Shown here piece by piece: positions 32,651-40,814 of a stretch of DNA of 64,000 nucleotides. The stretch comes from Micromonospora sp. PLK6-60. Its GTDB lineage: Bacteria; Actinomycetota; Actinomycetes; Mycobacteriales; Micromonosporaceae. The stretch's first letter is position 1. Each line of letters starts with the position of its first letter. The position numbers and the translations under genes are program-made. The DNA lies in contig NZ_JAIOAA010000006.1 of assembly GCF_019890675.1 (NCBI RefSeq), forward strand, positions 1 through 64,000, in the 5' to 3' direction. Under the pieces are notes generated by a model, which did not search any database, had not been told where the DNA came from, and was given only the letters and a program-made list of their open reading frames with translations.

Positions 32651-32670
32651 AAGTACGACCGGTCGTACTT
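32651..32670. promoter_or_regulatory. TetR operator, perfect 20-bp palindrome
   Basis: AAGTACGACCGGTCGTACTT reads the same on both strands. It lies 20 bases before the TetR gene start. TAGGCT between it and the start could be the -10 box, so the operator would cover the spacer and -35 region. Autoregulation is inferred. Confidence 0.78.
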
Positions 32671-32686
32671 ATTTCTGTGAGCTAGG

Positions 32687-32729
32687 TCGCCGCCGCCCCG
32701 TCACCGGAGGGGTGACGGGGCGGCGGCGA
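32687..32729 (-). terminator. Terminator of deoD, 19-bp perfect stem
   Basis: TCGCCGCCGCCCCGTCACC (32687-32705) pairs with GGTGACGGGGCGGCGGCGA (32711-32729) around five bases. It follows the deoD stop at 32742 on the minus strand. Confidence 0.85.
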
Positions 32730-32741
32730 ACTGCGAAAGGG

Positions 32742-33449
32742 TCAGGAAATGACGGTGTCGAGACCGACCTCGACCATCTGGCTGAAGGTCTGCTCGCGCT
32801 CCTCGGCGGTCGTCTTCTCGCCGGTCTTGATGTGGTCGCTGACCGTCAGGATGGTCAGCGCGCGGGCCTTGAACCGCGCGGCGATCGTGTAGAGCGCCGC
32901 CGACTCCATCTCGACCGCCAGCACCCCGTAGTCGGCGAGGGTGTCGTAGAGGTCCGGCCGGTCGGTGTAGAAGGCGTCCGCCGCCAGGATCGGCCCGACC
33001 CGCATGGTGATGCCGCGCCGCTCGGCCACCTCGACCGACGTACGCAGCAGCCCGAAGTCGGCCACCGGGGCGTAGTCGATCAGCCCGTCGAACCGCATCC
33101 GGTTCATGTTCGAGTCGGTGGACGAGCCGATCGCGGCCACCACGTCCCGCAGTTGCAGGTCCTCGGAGAGGGCGCCGCAGGAACCGACCCGGATCAGGGT
33201 CTTCACGCCGTACTCGTTGATCAGCTCGTGGGCGTAGATGGAGGCGGAGGGCATGCCCATGCCGGAGCCCTGGACCGACACCTCGACGCCGTTCCAGCGC
33301 CCGGTGAAGCCCAGCATGCCGCGCACCGTCGAGTAGCACTTGGCGTCCTCGAGGTAGGTCTCCGCGATCCACTTGGCCCGCAGCGGGTCGCCCGGCATCA
33401 GGACCCGCTCGGCGATCTCTCCCGGCTTAGCGCCGATGTGCGTACTCAT
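32742..33449 (-). CDS. deoD: Purine-nucleoside phosphorylase, DeoD type
   Basis: This 235-residue cytoplasmic enzyme cleaves purine (deoxy)ribonucleosides with phosphate to free base and (deoxy)ribose-1-phosphate in purine salvage. Hexameric DeoD hallmarks are present: [18 protein letters not shown] (phosphate-site Gly and Arg), [42 protein letters not shown] (ribose-binding Met-Glu) and LTVSDHI (catalytic Asp). Length is normal. The ATG at 33449 starts the family's conserved [20 protein letters not shown] segment. It is a single-gene unit ending at a strong terminator and is divergent from tRNA-Ser(CGA). Confidence 0.95.
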   Translation of the reverse strand: MSTHIGAKPGEIAERVLMPGDPLRAKWIAETYLEDAKCYSTVRGMLGFTGRWNGVEVSVQGSGMGMPSASIYAHELINEYGVKTLIRVGSCGALSEDLQLRDVVAAIGSSTDSNMNRMRFDGLIDYAPVADFGLLRTSVEVAERRGITMRVGPILAADAFYTDRPDLYDTLADYGVLAVEMESAALYTIAARFKARALTILTVSDHIKTGEKTTAEEREQTFSQMVEVGLDTVIS

Positions 33450-33524
33450 GGCAAAGATCCTGCCAGGCCGGCCGGCGGGATACCGGTTCGGCGTCCCATC
33501 CGGTGGTCCTGTACCCTCGTCGGC

Positions 33525-33611
33525 GGTGGCGTGTCCGAGCGGCCTAAGGAGCACGCCTCGAAAGCGTGTGAGGGTTTACGCCCTCCGAGGGTTCAAATCC
33601 CTCCGCCACCG
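33525..33611 (+). tRNA. tRNA-Ser (anticodon CGA)
   Basis: This is an 87-base class II tRNA. The acceptor arms GGTGGCG (33525-33531) and CGCCACC (33604-33610) pair, with discriminator G at 33611. The anticodon loop CTCGAAA gives CGA, reading UCG. The long variable arm GAGGGTTTACGCCCTC and the T arm GAGGGTTCAAATCCCTC are intact. CCA is not encoded. No integrated element is visible beside this tRNA. Confidence 0.95.
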
Positions 33612-33703
33612 CTCCGAACTGCGGGAACGCGGTCATGCCCCTGGTGGGTGTGACCGCGTTCCCGTTTCTGGTCGCACCCGTCGCGGCGCACGCTTCCCGA
33701 GCG

Positions 33704-34378
33704 CTATGCGGAGGCTCGCAGGGGATCGAGGGCGGCCAGGACCAGGTCGAGGCCGAAGATGAACTCCTCTGCCGGGTCGTAGTTGGCGGCGAGGAGCGCC
33801 GCGGCGGACTCGTTGAGGTAGGGGAACTCGTCAGGAGGAAGCTGGGGCAGGAAGACGTCCTCGGCCAGGTCCGCAAATTCATCGGCGGTGTCGAACGGCA
33901 GGCTGGCTTCCTGCAGGGCGAAACCGTAGACGTAGCTGTCGAGCAACCAGTTGGCGTGCGTCGCCATCAGAACCGGGAAGCCAGCCCTCCGCAGGCAGGC
34001 GGTGACCGCTTCGCGGTGGCGGAGGTGCGCGGGCCCCGGCGATGTCCGCGACTCCATCAGGCCGATCGCCCACGGGTGGCGGGCGAGAACCTGTCGGGCG
34101 GATAACGAGCGCCGTCGCATCGCCGACTGCCAGTCGGTCTCCTCGGGCGGGAGCTCGATCTCCTCGAACACGACGTCGATCATCGCGTCCAGCAACTCAT
34201 CCTTGTTCGCCACGTAGTGGTAGAGCGACATCGCGCCCGCGCCGAGCTCGCCGGCCAGTCGGCGCATGCTCAGCCCGTCGACCCCCTCGCGGTCGGCGAG
34301 CCGGATCGCCTCGACCACCAACCGCTGCTTGCTGAGCCCCGCGTCTGACGCGACCTGGCGTTGCTTCCTGGCGGACAC
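33704..34378 (-). CDS. TetR family regulator with TetR-class C-terminal domain
   Basis: The product is 224 residues. The N-terminal HTH (about 15-60) includes SMRRLAGELGAGAMSLYHYVANKDELL, the motif of TetR(B)-like regulators, and the C-terminal domain resembles TetR_C_1. GAGGAG precedes the GTG at 34378 by four bases; longer starts would run through the operator region. It is divergent from an alcohol-dehydrogenase-type gene, and the shared gap contains a heptad array of GTAC motifs, so it probably represses both. The ligand is unknown. Confidence 0.86.
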   Translation of the reverse strand: MSARKQRQVASDAGLSKQRLVVEAIRLADREGVDGLSMRRLAGELGAGAMSLYHYVANKDELLDAMIDVVFEEIELPPEETDWQSAMRRRSLSARQVLARHPWAIGLMESRTSPGPAHLRHREAVTACLRRAGFPVLMATHANWLLDSYVYGFALQEASLPFDTADEFADLAEDVFLPQLPPDEFPYLNESAAALLAANYDPAEEFIFGLDLVLAALDPLRASA

Positions 34379-34403
34379 GGGTCTCCTCGCTCCCTCGAAC
34401 GGC

Positions 34404-34469
34404 TTGACAACAGTACAGCGTACGAGCATAGTACGGCGTACGACGTACAGTGTACGAAGTGCGGTGTAC
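34404..34469 (+). promoter_or_regulatory. Promoter with GTAC heptad operator array
   Basis: TTGACA at 34404-34409 and CATAGT seventeen bases later form a good promoter for the oxidoreductase gene. The tetramer GTAC occurs at 34413, 34420, 34431, 34438, 34445, 34452 and 34466, mostly at exact seven-base steps, with one decayed copy (GTGC at 34459). Adjacent pairs make GTACNNNGTAC palindromes. This is probably a multi-site operator for the divergent TetR regulator. Confidence 0.65.
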
Positions 34470-34509
34470 GAGCGAGCGAGGGTCGCAGCTCGGACGTGAG
34501 GAGGCTCCA

Positions 34510-35550
34510 ATGGGAACCGAACAGCGATCGAACGCCTCAGCACGCCGGGGGCCGGGAGCCGGTCCGGCCGGGGCGGCGATGATGCGGGCCGCCGTCCAGC
34601 ACCGCTACGGCCCGCCCGCAGTGATCGAGTCGTCCGAGGTCGGGCTACCGCGCCCCGGTCGAGGCGAGGTGCTCGTCCAGGTGGGCGCGGCCTCGGTGCA
34701 TCCCGGCGACTACTTCGTCATGACCGGTGAGCCGTACGTGCTGCGTCTGGCGTTCGGGCTCCGCCGGCCGCGCCACGGCATCCCTGGCCGGGACCTCGCC
34801 GGCGTGGTGGCGGCGGTCGGGAAGGAGGTCACCGCTCTCCGCCCCGGCGACGAGGTGTTCGGCTGGAGCACCGCCGGAGCGCTCGCGGAGTACGCCCGCG
34901 TCCCAGCGGACAACCTCGTGCCCGTGCCGGCCAACCTGTCGGTCGTGGACGCGGCAGCGGTCCCCACGTCGGCCCTGGCGGCGTTGCAGGCACTGCGTGA
35001 CATCGCGCACGTTCGACCGGGCCAGACGGTGCTGGTCACGGGCGCGTCGGGCGGCGTGGGCTCCTTCGCCGTACAGATCGCCAAGGCGTTCGGCGCCGAG
35101 GTGACCGGGGTGTGCAGCACCCGCAACGTCGACCTGGTCCGGTCGCTCGGTGTCGACCACGTCGTCGACTACACGAGGACCGACTTCACCCGTGCCGGGA
35201 AGCGCTACGACGTCATCCTCGACAACGTGGAAGCCCAGCCCCTGGCGGATGTCCGCCGAGCGCTGACGCCCACCGGCACCCTCATCCCCAACAGCGGACG
35301 CGGCGGCCGCTGGCTCGGCCCCCTCGGTCGGATCGTCAAAGCCCGCGTGCTGTCCGGGTTCACCCGTCAGCAACTGAAGCCTCTCGTGTCGATCGGGAAG
35401 CGCCAGGACCTGCTCACCCTGGCCGACCTCCTCGCGACCGGGCAGGTCACGCCGCTCATCGACCGCACCTACCCTCTCGACGAAGCAGCAGACGCCCTCC
35501 GCTACGTCGGGGCCGGCCACACCCGAGGGAAGGTCGTCGTCACCGTCTGA
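34510..35550 (+). CDS. Zinc-free MDR alcohol dehydrogenase / quinone oxidoreductase
   Basis: The product is 346 residues of the medium-chain dehydrogenase/reductase superfamily. The N-terminal GroES-like part holds VGAASVHPGDYFVMTGEP and GIPGRDLAGVVAAVG, with no zinc-binding cysteines. The Rossmann part holds VLVTGASGGVGSFAVQIAKA (about 177-196), an NADP-type glycine motif. It resembles quinone oxidoreductases and enone reductases that use NADPH. GGAGG precedes the ATG at 34510; about 20 extra N-terminal residues precede the usual start of the family, and a second start at the ATG at 34570 is possible. It is probably co-transcribed with the membrane protein downstream and repressed by the divergent TetR regulator. 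Confidence 0.86.
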   Translation: MGTEQRSNASARRGPGAGPAGAAMMRAAVQHRYGPPAVIESSEVGLPRPGRGEVLVQVGAASVHPGDYFVMTGEPYVLRLAFGLRRPRHGIPGRDLAGVVAAVGKEVTALRPGDEVFGWSTAGALAEYARVPADNLVPVPANLSVVDAAAVPTSALAALQALRDIAHVRPGQTVLVTGASGGVGSFAVQIAKAFGAEVTGVCSTRNVDLVRSLGVDHVVDYTRTDFTRAGKRYDVILDNVEAQPLADVRRALTPTGTLIPNSGRGGRWLGPLGRIVKARVLSGFTRQQLKPLVSIGKRQDLLTLADLLATGQVTPLIDRTYPLDEAADALRYVGAGHTRGKVVVTV

Positions 35551-35614
35551 CGACCCGATGACCATCCGAACCTGCTCGACAACCCGCCATCCGACCGAGA
35601 CGAAGGAGTAAGGG

Positions 35615-36313
35615 ATGAGCTCACCGCAGCACACCGCCACCACGCCGGCCGGCAGTCGGCTCCTTCGAGGCCGGCTCGTCGGCGCCGCGGCGATCGCGTT
35701 AGCGCTGTCGGTGGCGATAGAGAACGCGGTGCTGGCGGGAACGGGCGCGCCGACCTTCGGCGCTCCGATCGAGGAAGTTCTGACCTACTACGCGGCCAAC
35801 CGCGACTCGGTCGCGATCGCGTCCGGTCAGGTGGCCCTGTACCTGCCGCTGCTGCTCGTGTTCGTGACGGGTCTGCACGGCCTCGTGGAGCGGCGCGGTG
35901 GCGGAGCAGGCGCCGACTGGTCGCGCCTCGCCGTGGCCGCCGGCGCGACGCTGTCGGCCATCTTCGTGCTTGTCAACGTCCTGCAGATCGGGCTCGCGCT
36001 CTCCGCCGGCGGGCTGGCCGAGCCGACACCCGCGTTCGAGCTCGTCTGGCAGGTGCACGCGGCGGCGTTCGCGCTGGCGCTGCCGACGCTCGGCACCACC
36101 TTCATCGGCACGGCCCTCGCCGCGCACGCGAGCGGGCTGACTCCGGCTTGGCAGCGCCTGCTGGGCCTGGTGGGCGGGGGTCTGCTGCTCGCCGCGGGGG
36201 TCGGCAACCTCGCGATCGCCGACGGCTCGGCGCTGCTCTTCGTCGGGCTCCTGGGGTTCGCCGGCTGGCTCGTCTGGCTGCTCTTTACCGGCGTGCGCCT
36301 CGTCCGGTCCTGA
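35615..36313 (+). CDS. Six-helix membrane protein, unrecognised
   Basis: The product is 232 residues with six or so membrane helices, starting with LVGAAAIALALSVAIENAVL and ending with LLFVGLLGFAGWLVWLLFTG. I do not recognise a family beyond its likeness to small DUF4386-type membrane proteins. AAGGAG leads to the ATG at 35615, 64 bases after the oxidoreductase stop, so the two genes likely form one unit under TetR control. A role in efflux or membrane stress is a guess from this setting. Confidence 0.68.
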   Translation: MSSPQHTATTPAGSRLLRGRLVGAAAIALALSVAIENAVLAGTGAPTFGAPIEEVLTYYAANRDSVAIASGQVALYLPLLLVFVTGLHGLVERRGGGAGADWSRLAVAAGATLSAIFVLVNVLQIGLALSAGGLAEPTPAFELVWQVHAAAFALALPTLGTTFIGTALAAHASGLTPAWQRLLGLVGGGLLLAAGVGNLAIADGSALLFVGLLGFAGWLVWLLFTGVRLVRS

Positions 36314-36377
36314 CCGATGAGGTCGGCGCGAGATCGCGCACGTGGGCAAAAGGAAGACGCTGCTCAGCTACCAACGA

Positions 36378-36893
36378 TCACGGACCTGCCAGGTACCTCG
36401 GCCGCCCGTCGCCGAGCGCGTCGACCGCATGACGCAACCGCCGCCACACGTACGGGCGAAGCAGTTCCCGCGCCCCGTCGAGCGAGACGAACCGGGCCGC
36501 GTTCAGCTCGTCATCCGTCGGCCGCGGCTTCTCGGCAGAGGGCAGCACCCCGCCGTCGAAGATGAACATCAGGCTGTCGTCCCACGGCCCGTGCGGTGCC
36601 ACCCAGTCCACCACCAGCATCGGCCCGATCGTCAGCTCCACGCCGAGTTCCTCGCGAAGCTCCCGCTCTGCCGTGCGGTGGGGTGGCTCGTTGGCCTCCG
36701 CCATGCCGCCCGGCAGATCCCAGTCCGGCTTGTACCGGGGGTCGACGAGCAGGATCTCACCCCGCCCGTTGCGCAGCAGCACATCGACACCGACCCGCTT
36801 CCGGGGCTGCCGCGCGTTGCCTTCGGCGAGGTGGGCCTGCCAGGCTGCCGGGTCGCGCTCGTACAGGGGACGCTCGTCGGCCATGACGACCAT
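36378..36893 (-). CDS. NUDIX hydrolase
   Basis: The product is about 171 residues. The NUDIX box runs GGMAEANEPPHRTAERELREE followed by LGV (about 62-85) and keeps the REx(R/x)EE metal site. Flanking strands VGVDVLLRNGRGEILLVDPRY and LMFIFDGGVL are typical of the fold. It would hydrolyse a nucleoside diphosphate linked to another group; the substrate is unknown. ATG codons at 36893 and 36884 are both possible and neither has a clear ribosome binding site. It lies 12 bases after the HTH regulator gene, so it is likely translated by read-through from it. Such regulator-NUDIX pairs recur in actinobacteria. Confidence 0.86.
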   Translation of the reverse strand: MVVMADERPLYERDPAAWQAHLAEGNARQPRKRVGVDVLLRNGRGEILLVDPRYKPDWDLPGGMAEANEPPHRTAERELREELGVELTIGPMLVVDWVAPHGPWDDSLMFIFDGGVLPSAEKPRPTDDELNAARFVSLDGARELLRPYVWRRLRHAVDALGDGRPRYLAGP

Positions 36894-36905
36894 TGTCGGC
36901 GGCTG

Positions 36906-38240
36906 TCATCTTGCTGGCAGCGGCAGCGTCACCCAACTCCGTTCCCGGAACGTGTCGCGAAGCCGGTCCAGAAGTTGTGGCACCTCTGGGCATCGGCTGG
37001 CGTGCGACCGCAGCAGCAGTGCGAGATGTCGTAGCTGGTCGAGGACGACAGCGGAGCCGAGCCCGTGAGTGAGGTCGACGGTCTGACGGGTGAGCAGGCA
37101 CACCTCTTCGATCCGGGACTGGCCGACCAACGCGGTGGCCAGGAGCAGGCGGGCGAGGGCCTGACTTCGTACCCGGGCGGTGGGCTCGTCGACGACGACG
37201 CCGTCGAGGGTGCGGAGGGCGGCGGTGACGTCGCCGAGGCGAAGCAGGCACCGGGCCACCTCGATGTTCAGCGAGGTGCGGTCGAACGGGCTCAGCCAGG
37301 CAGAGTGCGCGGCCGCCGTCTCGGCGAGAGCGGCTTCGGCCAGACGAAGAGAAGAGTGACAGTCCAGGGCGCGGCCCGCCGCCGCGAAGCCGCGCGCCTG
37401 CAAGGCGAACAGTCGGGCGCGAACCCCGGCGGTCGCTTCCTCGCCGACGACGGTGCCGAGTCCGTCGGCGGCGTGCGCGATCGCGGCGCTCCCGTTTCCC
37501 TCGTGGCAGGCGAGGTGGCTCAGGCTGCCATGCACCTGGCCGACCAGGAGCTGATCCCCGCTGTCGACCGCGAGCGCCAACGCCTGGCGGAAATGTTGGC
37601 GGCTCGTGATGGAATCCCCGGAGTCATGTGCCATCCAGCCGGCCATCTCATGCAGTGAGGCTGCCGCCGTCAGCGCCTGGCGAGGGATGGACGGTGACTG
37701 TTTCGGCGGGCCGGCGAAGGCCGCGAGGTGTGCCAGCACCGTGCCGTAGAGGTTCTTGCCGCCGATCTGCCGGTCGGCGGACCGAAGTGCGCGGATCAAG
37801 TGAAGGCGGGTTTCCCCGTCAACGGGTGACGGAGCGTCCATCGGCTTGGAGGAAAGATCGAACCACAGGGCATGCATGGGTATCCGCAACACCCGAGCCC
37901 AGTGCGTCAGCCGGTCGAGGTGCACGACCGGCGGCCCGTTCTCGACCCGGCTGAGCTGTGCCTGCGTGATGCCGAACCAGGCGGCCACCGTGGCCTGGGG
38001 TAGCGGCTGGCGCCCGTGGTAGGGGTGGTGGCGGTAGGCGCGGACCGCTCGGCCGAAATGCCGCTCCGCCAGCGCGCGCCGAAGTGGCTCGTGGGACCAG
38101 AAGGCGGCCGGGACCTCGGGCGCGGCGGCGATCCGATCCCGCTCTGCCCGCTGACAGGGAGCGCAGCGTCCGGAGTCGTTGTCAGTCGCCAGCGTGGCTC
38201 CGCAGCGGGCACAACCAGCTCGCCCCGACGTCTCGGTCAT
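36906..38240 (-). CDS. XRE-type HTH regulator with N-terminal zinc ribbon and TPR-like helices
   Basis: The product is 444 residues. CARCGATLATDNDSGRCAPC (about 10-29) is a four-cysteine zinc knuckle. An HTH follows (about 70-115) with TVAAWFGITQAQLSRVENG. The remaining 300 residues are helical repeats of the kind that sense peptides or proteins. The downstream NUDIX gene, 12 bases away, is probably its regulatory partner. The ATG at 38240 is preferred to an in-frame TTG at 38252. The protein may respond to a metabolite handled by the NUDIX enzyme; this is an inference from the pairing. Confidence 0.84.
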   Translation of the reverse strand: MTETSGRAGCARCGATLATDNDSGRCAPCQRAERDRIAAAPEVPAAFWSHEPLRRALAERHFGRAVRAYRHHPYHGRQPLPQATVAAWFGITQAQLSRVENGPPVVHLDRLTHWARVLRIPMHALWFDLSSKPMDAPSPVDGETRLHLIRALRSADRQIGGKNLYGTVLAHLAAFAGPPKQSPSIPRQALTAAASLHEMAGWMAHDSGDSITSRQHFRQALALAVDSGDQLLVGQVHGSLSHLACHEGNGSAAIAHAADGLGTVVGEEATAGVRARLFALQARGFAAAGRALDCHSSLRLAEAALAETAAAHSAWLSPFDRTSLNIEVARCLLRLGDVTAALRTLDGVVVDEPTARVRSQALARLLLATALVGQSRIEEVCLLTRQTVDLTHGLGSAVVLDQLRHLALLLRSHASRCPEVPQLLDRLRDTFRERSWVTLPLPAR

Positions 38241-38360
38241 CGGCTCATTCAACTCGCTCGGTCACTGTCCGGTATACGCGCCGCGCATATCCGCTCTGCT
38301 TCCCGCGTACGCCAGCGGGGGCCGGACCTCGGCGGGCCCGGCCCCCTGCCGGTCAGGGCG

Positions 38361-40109
38361 TCACCACGCGGACATGTCGGGTAGTTGGTCGATCGAGATG
38401 GTCCTCGGGTTGGCCATCGCGGTGCGCCAGAGCCCGGCCACGTCCTTGCCGCTGCCGTTCCAGTCCCGCGAGGCCCAGACCACGAAGTACGGCCAGGCCG
38501 GGTCGGAGTTGGGGTTGAGCGGGCTGAACGTCTCCGCCACGCCGGTGGTCTTGGCGCCGCTGACCGCCTTGGTGGTGGCGAAGTCGGAGGCGCTCTGGAA
38601 GTAGTCGGAGGTGACCAGGTCGACGTAGCCGTCGCCGGGATACCAGGAGGCCAGCGAGGTGCCCTGGCCGCTGGCCATCCCGTTGAACACCCAGACGATG
38701 TTGTGCGCGCCGGCGAGCTGGGCCCGCTGGTAGATCAGCCGCCAGAGCTGCTGGTAGGCGGCCTGGCCCTTCTTCGCCCACCACATGTAGTTGTTGTTCG
38801 CCTCGTGCAGCGGGCGGAACAGCACCGGCACCCCGGCGTCGCCCATCTTCTTCAGCTCCCGCACCACCAGGTCGATGTCCTGATAGAGCTTCGACGACGG
38901 GTTGGTGAGGTCGGGCTGGAAGTCGCAGGGCGCGGAGTAGTTGCCGCCGCGCGGGCAGTACCAGTGCCACTGGAACGCCACGATGCCCTTGCGCGCCTTC
39001 GCCCAGTCGATGACCTGCTGGGTCTGGATGCTGCCCCGGGTGTACTCCATGAAGTCGAACGCCACGATCGCCGGGTAGCGGCCGGTCAGCTGCTGCACCT
39101 TGTCCGCGTCCGGCAGGTCGGTCTGGCCGCTGACGTAGGTGTGCGTGCGCAGGTAGCAGATCAGGTTGCGGGCCTTCGAGTTCGCCTGCGGGTCGGCCGG
39201 GGCCTGACCGCAGTCCGGGCCGGGCGGGGTGGGCGGCTTCACCGCGTACACCTCGAACTCATAGAGCGAGTAGCCCCAGGCGGTGCCGCGGGCGGTGCCG
39301 GCCATCCGCACGTACCGGCCGCTGGCCCCGGCCGGCGTGACGTCGTCGGTGCCGCCGTCGCCGGTGGTGGTGCTGAAGACCGGGGTCCAGGTGGCGCCGT
39401 CCGTCGAGGTCTGGATCTGGTACGCCCGACCGTACGCGGCCTCCCAGCGCAGCCGCACCGTGTTGATCGGGTACGTGGCGCCCAGGTCGACCTGGATCCA
39501 CTGCGGGTCGCTGTACAGGCTGGACCAGCGGGTGCCGCCGTTGCCGTCGACGGCCTGCGCGGCGGCGTTCGGGCTCTCCGTCGACGACGCGGTGACCGGC
39601 CGGTTCAACGCCAGGTTACCGGTGGGTGGGTCGGACGGGCTCGGGGTGCCGGTCGGGTCGGGGCTGACGGTCGGGCTCGGACCCGGCGTGGTGTCGCCGC
39701 AGGCCGCGCCGTTGAGCGTGAACGCGGTCGGGGCCGGGTTCGAGCCGCTGTAGGTGACGTTGAAGCCGAAGCTGACCGTGCCGCCGGCCGGGAGGCTCGC
39801 GTTGTACGAGACGTTGGTGGCGGTGGCGTTCGCCCCGGACTGGGTCTTCGTCGCGTTCCAGATGTCGCCGATCACCTGGTTGCCGGGGAACGCCCAGCCC
39901 AGCGTCCAGCCGGTCACGGCGGCGCCGGTGTTGGTGATCGTGACGTTGGTGGTGGCGCCACCGCCCCAGTCGTTGGTGACCTGCCAGGTCACCGAGCAGG
40001 CGCCGGCGGCGGCCTGGGCGGGTGGCGTGGTGACGAGGGCGGTGGCCAGCGCGGTGACGGCTGCCGCCGCCCCGGCCAGGCACGCCCGCGTGCGGGTGCG
40101 TCGGATCAT
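38361..40109 (-). CDS. Secreted GH26 beta-mannanase with CBM2 and discoidin-like module
   Basis: The product is 582 residues: a signal peptide (LAGAAAAVTALATALV, ending PPAQA-A), a CBM2 cellulose-binding module (about 36-139, ACSVTWQVTNDWGGGATTNV to GAACG), a Pro/Ser/Thr linker, a discoidin/CBM32-like module (about 165-292) and a GH26 catalytic domain (about 300-582). RPLHEANNNYMWW holds the acid/base glutamate of clan A and TGVAETFSPL likely holds the nucleophile. It would cut beta-1,4-mannans or mixed-linkage glucans in plant material outside the cell. GGGAG precedes the ATG at 40109. Two TTAACCGGT operators upstream point to sugar-responsive repression. Confidence 0.9.
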   Translation of the reverse strand: MIRRTRTRACLAGAAAAVTALATALVTTPPAQAAAGACSVTWQVTNDWGGGATTNVTITNTGAAVTGWTLGWAFPGNQVIGDIWNATKTQSGANATATNVSYNASLPAGGTVSFGFNVTYSGSNPAPTAFTLNGAACGDTTPGPSPTVSPDPTGTPSPSDPPTGNLALNRPVTASSTESPNAAAQAVDGNGGTRWSSLYSDPQWIQVDLGATYPINTVRLRWEAAYGRAYQIQTSTDGATWTPVFSTTTGDGGTDDVTPAGASGRYVRMAGTARGTAWGYSLYEFEVYAVKPPTPPGPDCGQAPADPQANSKARNLICYLRTHTYVSGQTDLPDADKVQQLTGRYPAIVAFDFMEYTRGSIQTQQVIDWAKARKGIVAFQWHWYCPRGGNYSAPCDFQPDLTNPSSKLYQDIDLVVRELKKMGDAGVPVLFRPLHEANNNYMWWAKKGQAAYQQLWRLIYQRAQLAGAHNIVWVFNGMASGQGTSLASWYPGDGYVDLVTSDYFQSASDFATTKAVSGAKTTGVAETFSPLNPNSDPAWPYFVVWASRDWNGSGKDVAGLWRTAMANPRTISIDQLPDMSAW

Positions 40110-40219
40110 GAGGATCTCCCGTACGGGTGGTGGGTGCGGGGAGTCCTCGCCGCCCGGACGGGTCGGGCCGCCGGTTGCCCCCGGCGCTCGACCCAGCGAA
40201 GATATTCACGATGGTCGGC

Positions 40220-40239
40220 TTAACCGGTTAACTTGTCAA
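40220..40239 (-). promoter_or_regulatory. GH26 promoter with operator TTAACCGGTTAA
   Basis: TTAACCGGTTAA (40220-40231) is a perfect 12-base palindrome. On the minus strand TTGACA (plus 40234-40239) lies just upstream, so the operator falls in the -35/-10 spacer, where binding would block RNA polymerase. A LacI-type regulator is the usual reader of such sites. Confidence 0.65.
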
Positions 40240-40275
40240 TTCCCCAGCGAGGCATAGATACATCGATGGGATCTG

Positions 40276-40287
40276 TTAACCGGTAAA
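40276..40287. promoter_or_regulatory. Second GH26 operator, TTAACCGGTAAA
   Basis: TTAACCGGTAAA differs by one base from the palindrome at 40220-40231. The two sites are 56 bases apart, which would allow looping or cooperative binding upstream of the GH26 gene. It lies inside the gap before the end of the next minus-strand gene. Confidence 0.55.
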
Positions 40288-40292
40288 GACGG

Positions 40293-40814
40293 TCAGCACG
40301 GGCTGTAGCCCTCGTCGAAGAGGCGGTGGGCCCAGTCGGCGTACCCGGCGATGGTCTCGCGCACGACCCGTCCATCGTGGAGGAACAGGTAGGCGCGGTC
40401 GCCGCTGCGGGCGAGCAGGCCGTCGAACCGGTACGTCCCGGCCGGGGCGCGTAGCCGGATCGCCGACGGGTAGCGGGCCCGGACCTCGGCGACCGGCGTG
40501 CCGGCGCCGATCCCCTCCGGGGTGCTCATCGGGTCGTCGGCCCAGAGCAGCACCAGTCGGTCGTCGACGAAGATCGGGCTGACCGAGCCGTGCCCGGCGA
40601 GCAGCGGACCGCAGGCGTCCACATCGGAGCGGAGCACCCCGCGCCGGGTCAGTTCCTGCTCGCTGTCGCCGAACTCCACCCCGGTCACGCCGTTGAGGTC
40701 GATCACCTCGGTGTTGCCGGCGGGTGTGGTGATTCGTGGCGCCTGGACGCCGCTGCCGGCCGCCGAGGCGGCAACCAGCAGCGTGGCGATGAAGGCGAAT
40801 TGTCGCAATTTCAT
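40293..40814 (-). CDS. Secreted protein, unrecognised
   Basis: The product is 173 residues with a signal peptide (FAFIATLLVAASAAGSGVQA). The mature part has three cysteines (DACGPLL near 68 and the C-terminal SPC) and a repeated pattern around LVLLWADDPMSTPEGI and GTPVAEVRARYPSA that resembles short domains used to bound lysozyme or to bind ligands in secreted proteins. I do not assign a family. GGGGGAG precedes the ATG at 40814, which overlaps the stop of the upstream gene (ATGA), so the two form an operon. Confidence 0.66.
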   Translation of the reverse strand: MKLRQFAFIATLLVAASAAGSGVQAPRITTPAGNTEVIDLNGVTGVEFGDSEQELTRRGVLRSDVDACGPLLAGHGSVSPIFVDDRLVLLWADDPMSTPEGIGAGTPVAEVRARYPSAIRLRAPAGTYRFDGLLARSGDRAYLFLHDGRVVRETIAGYADWAHRLFDEGYSPC

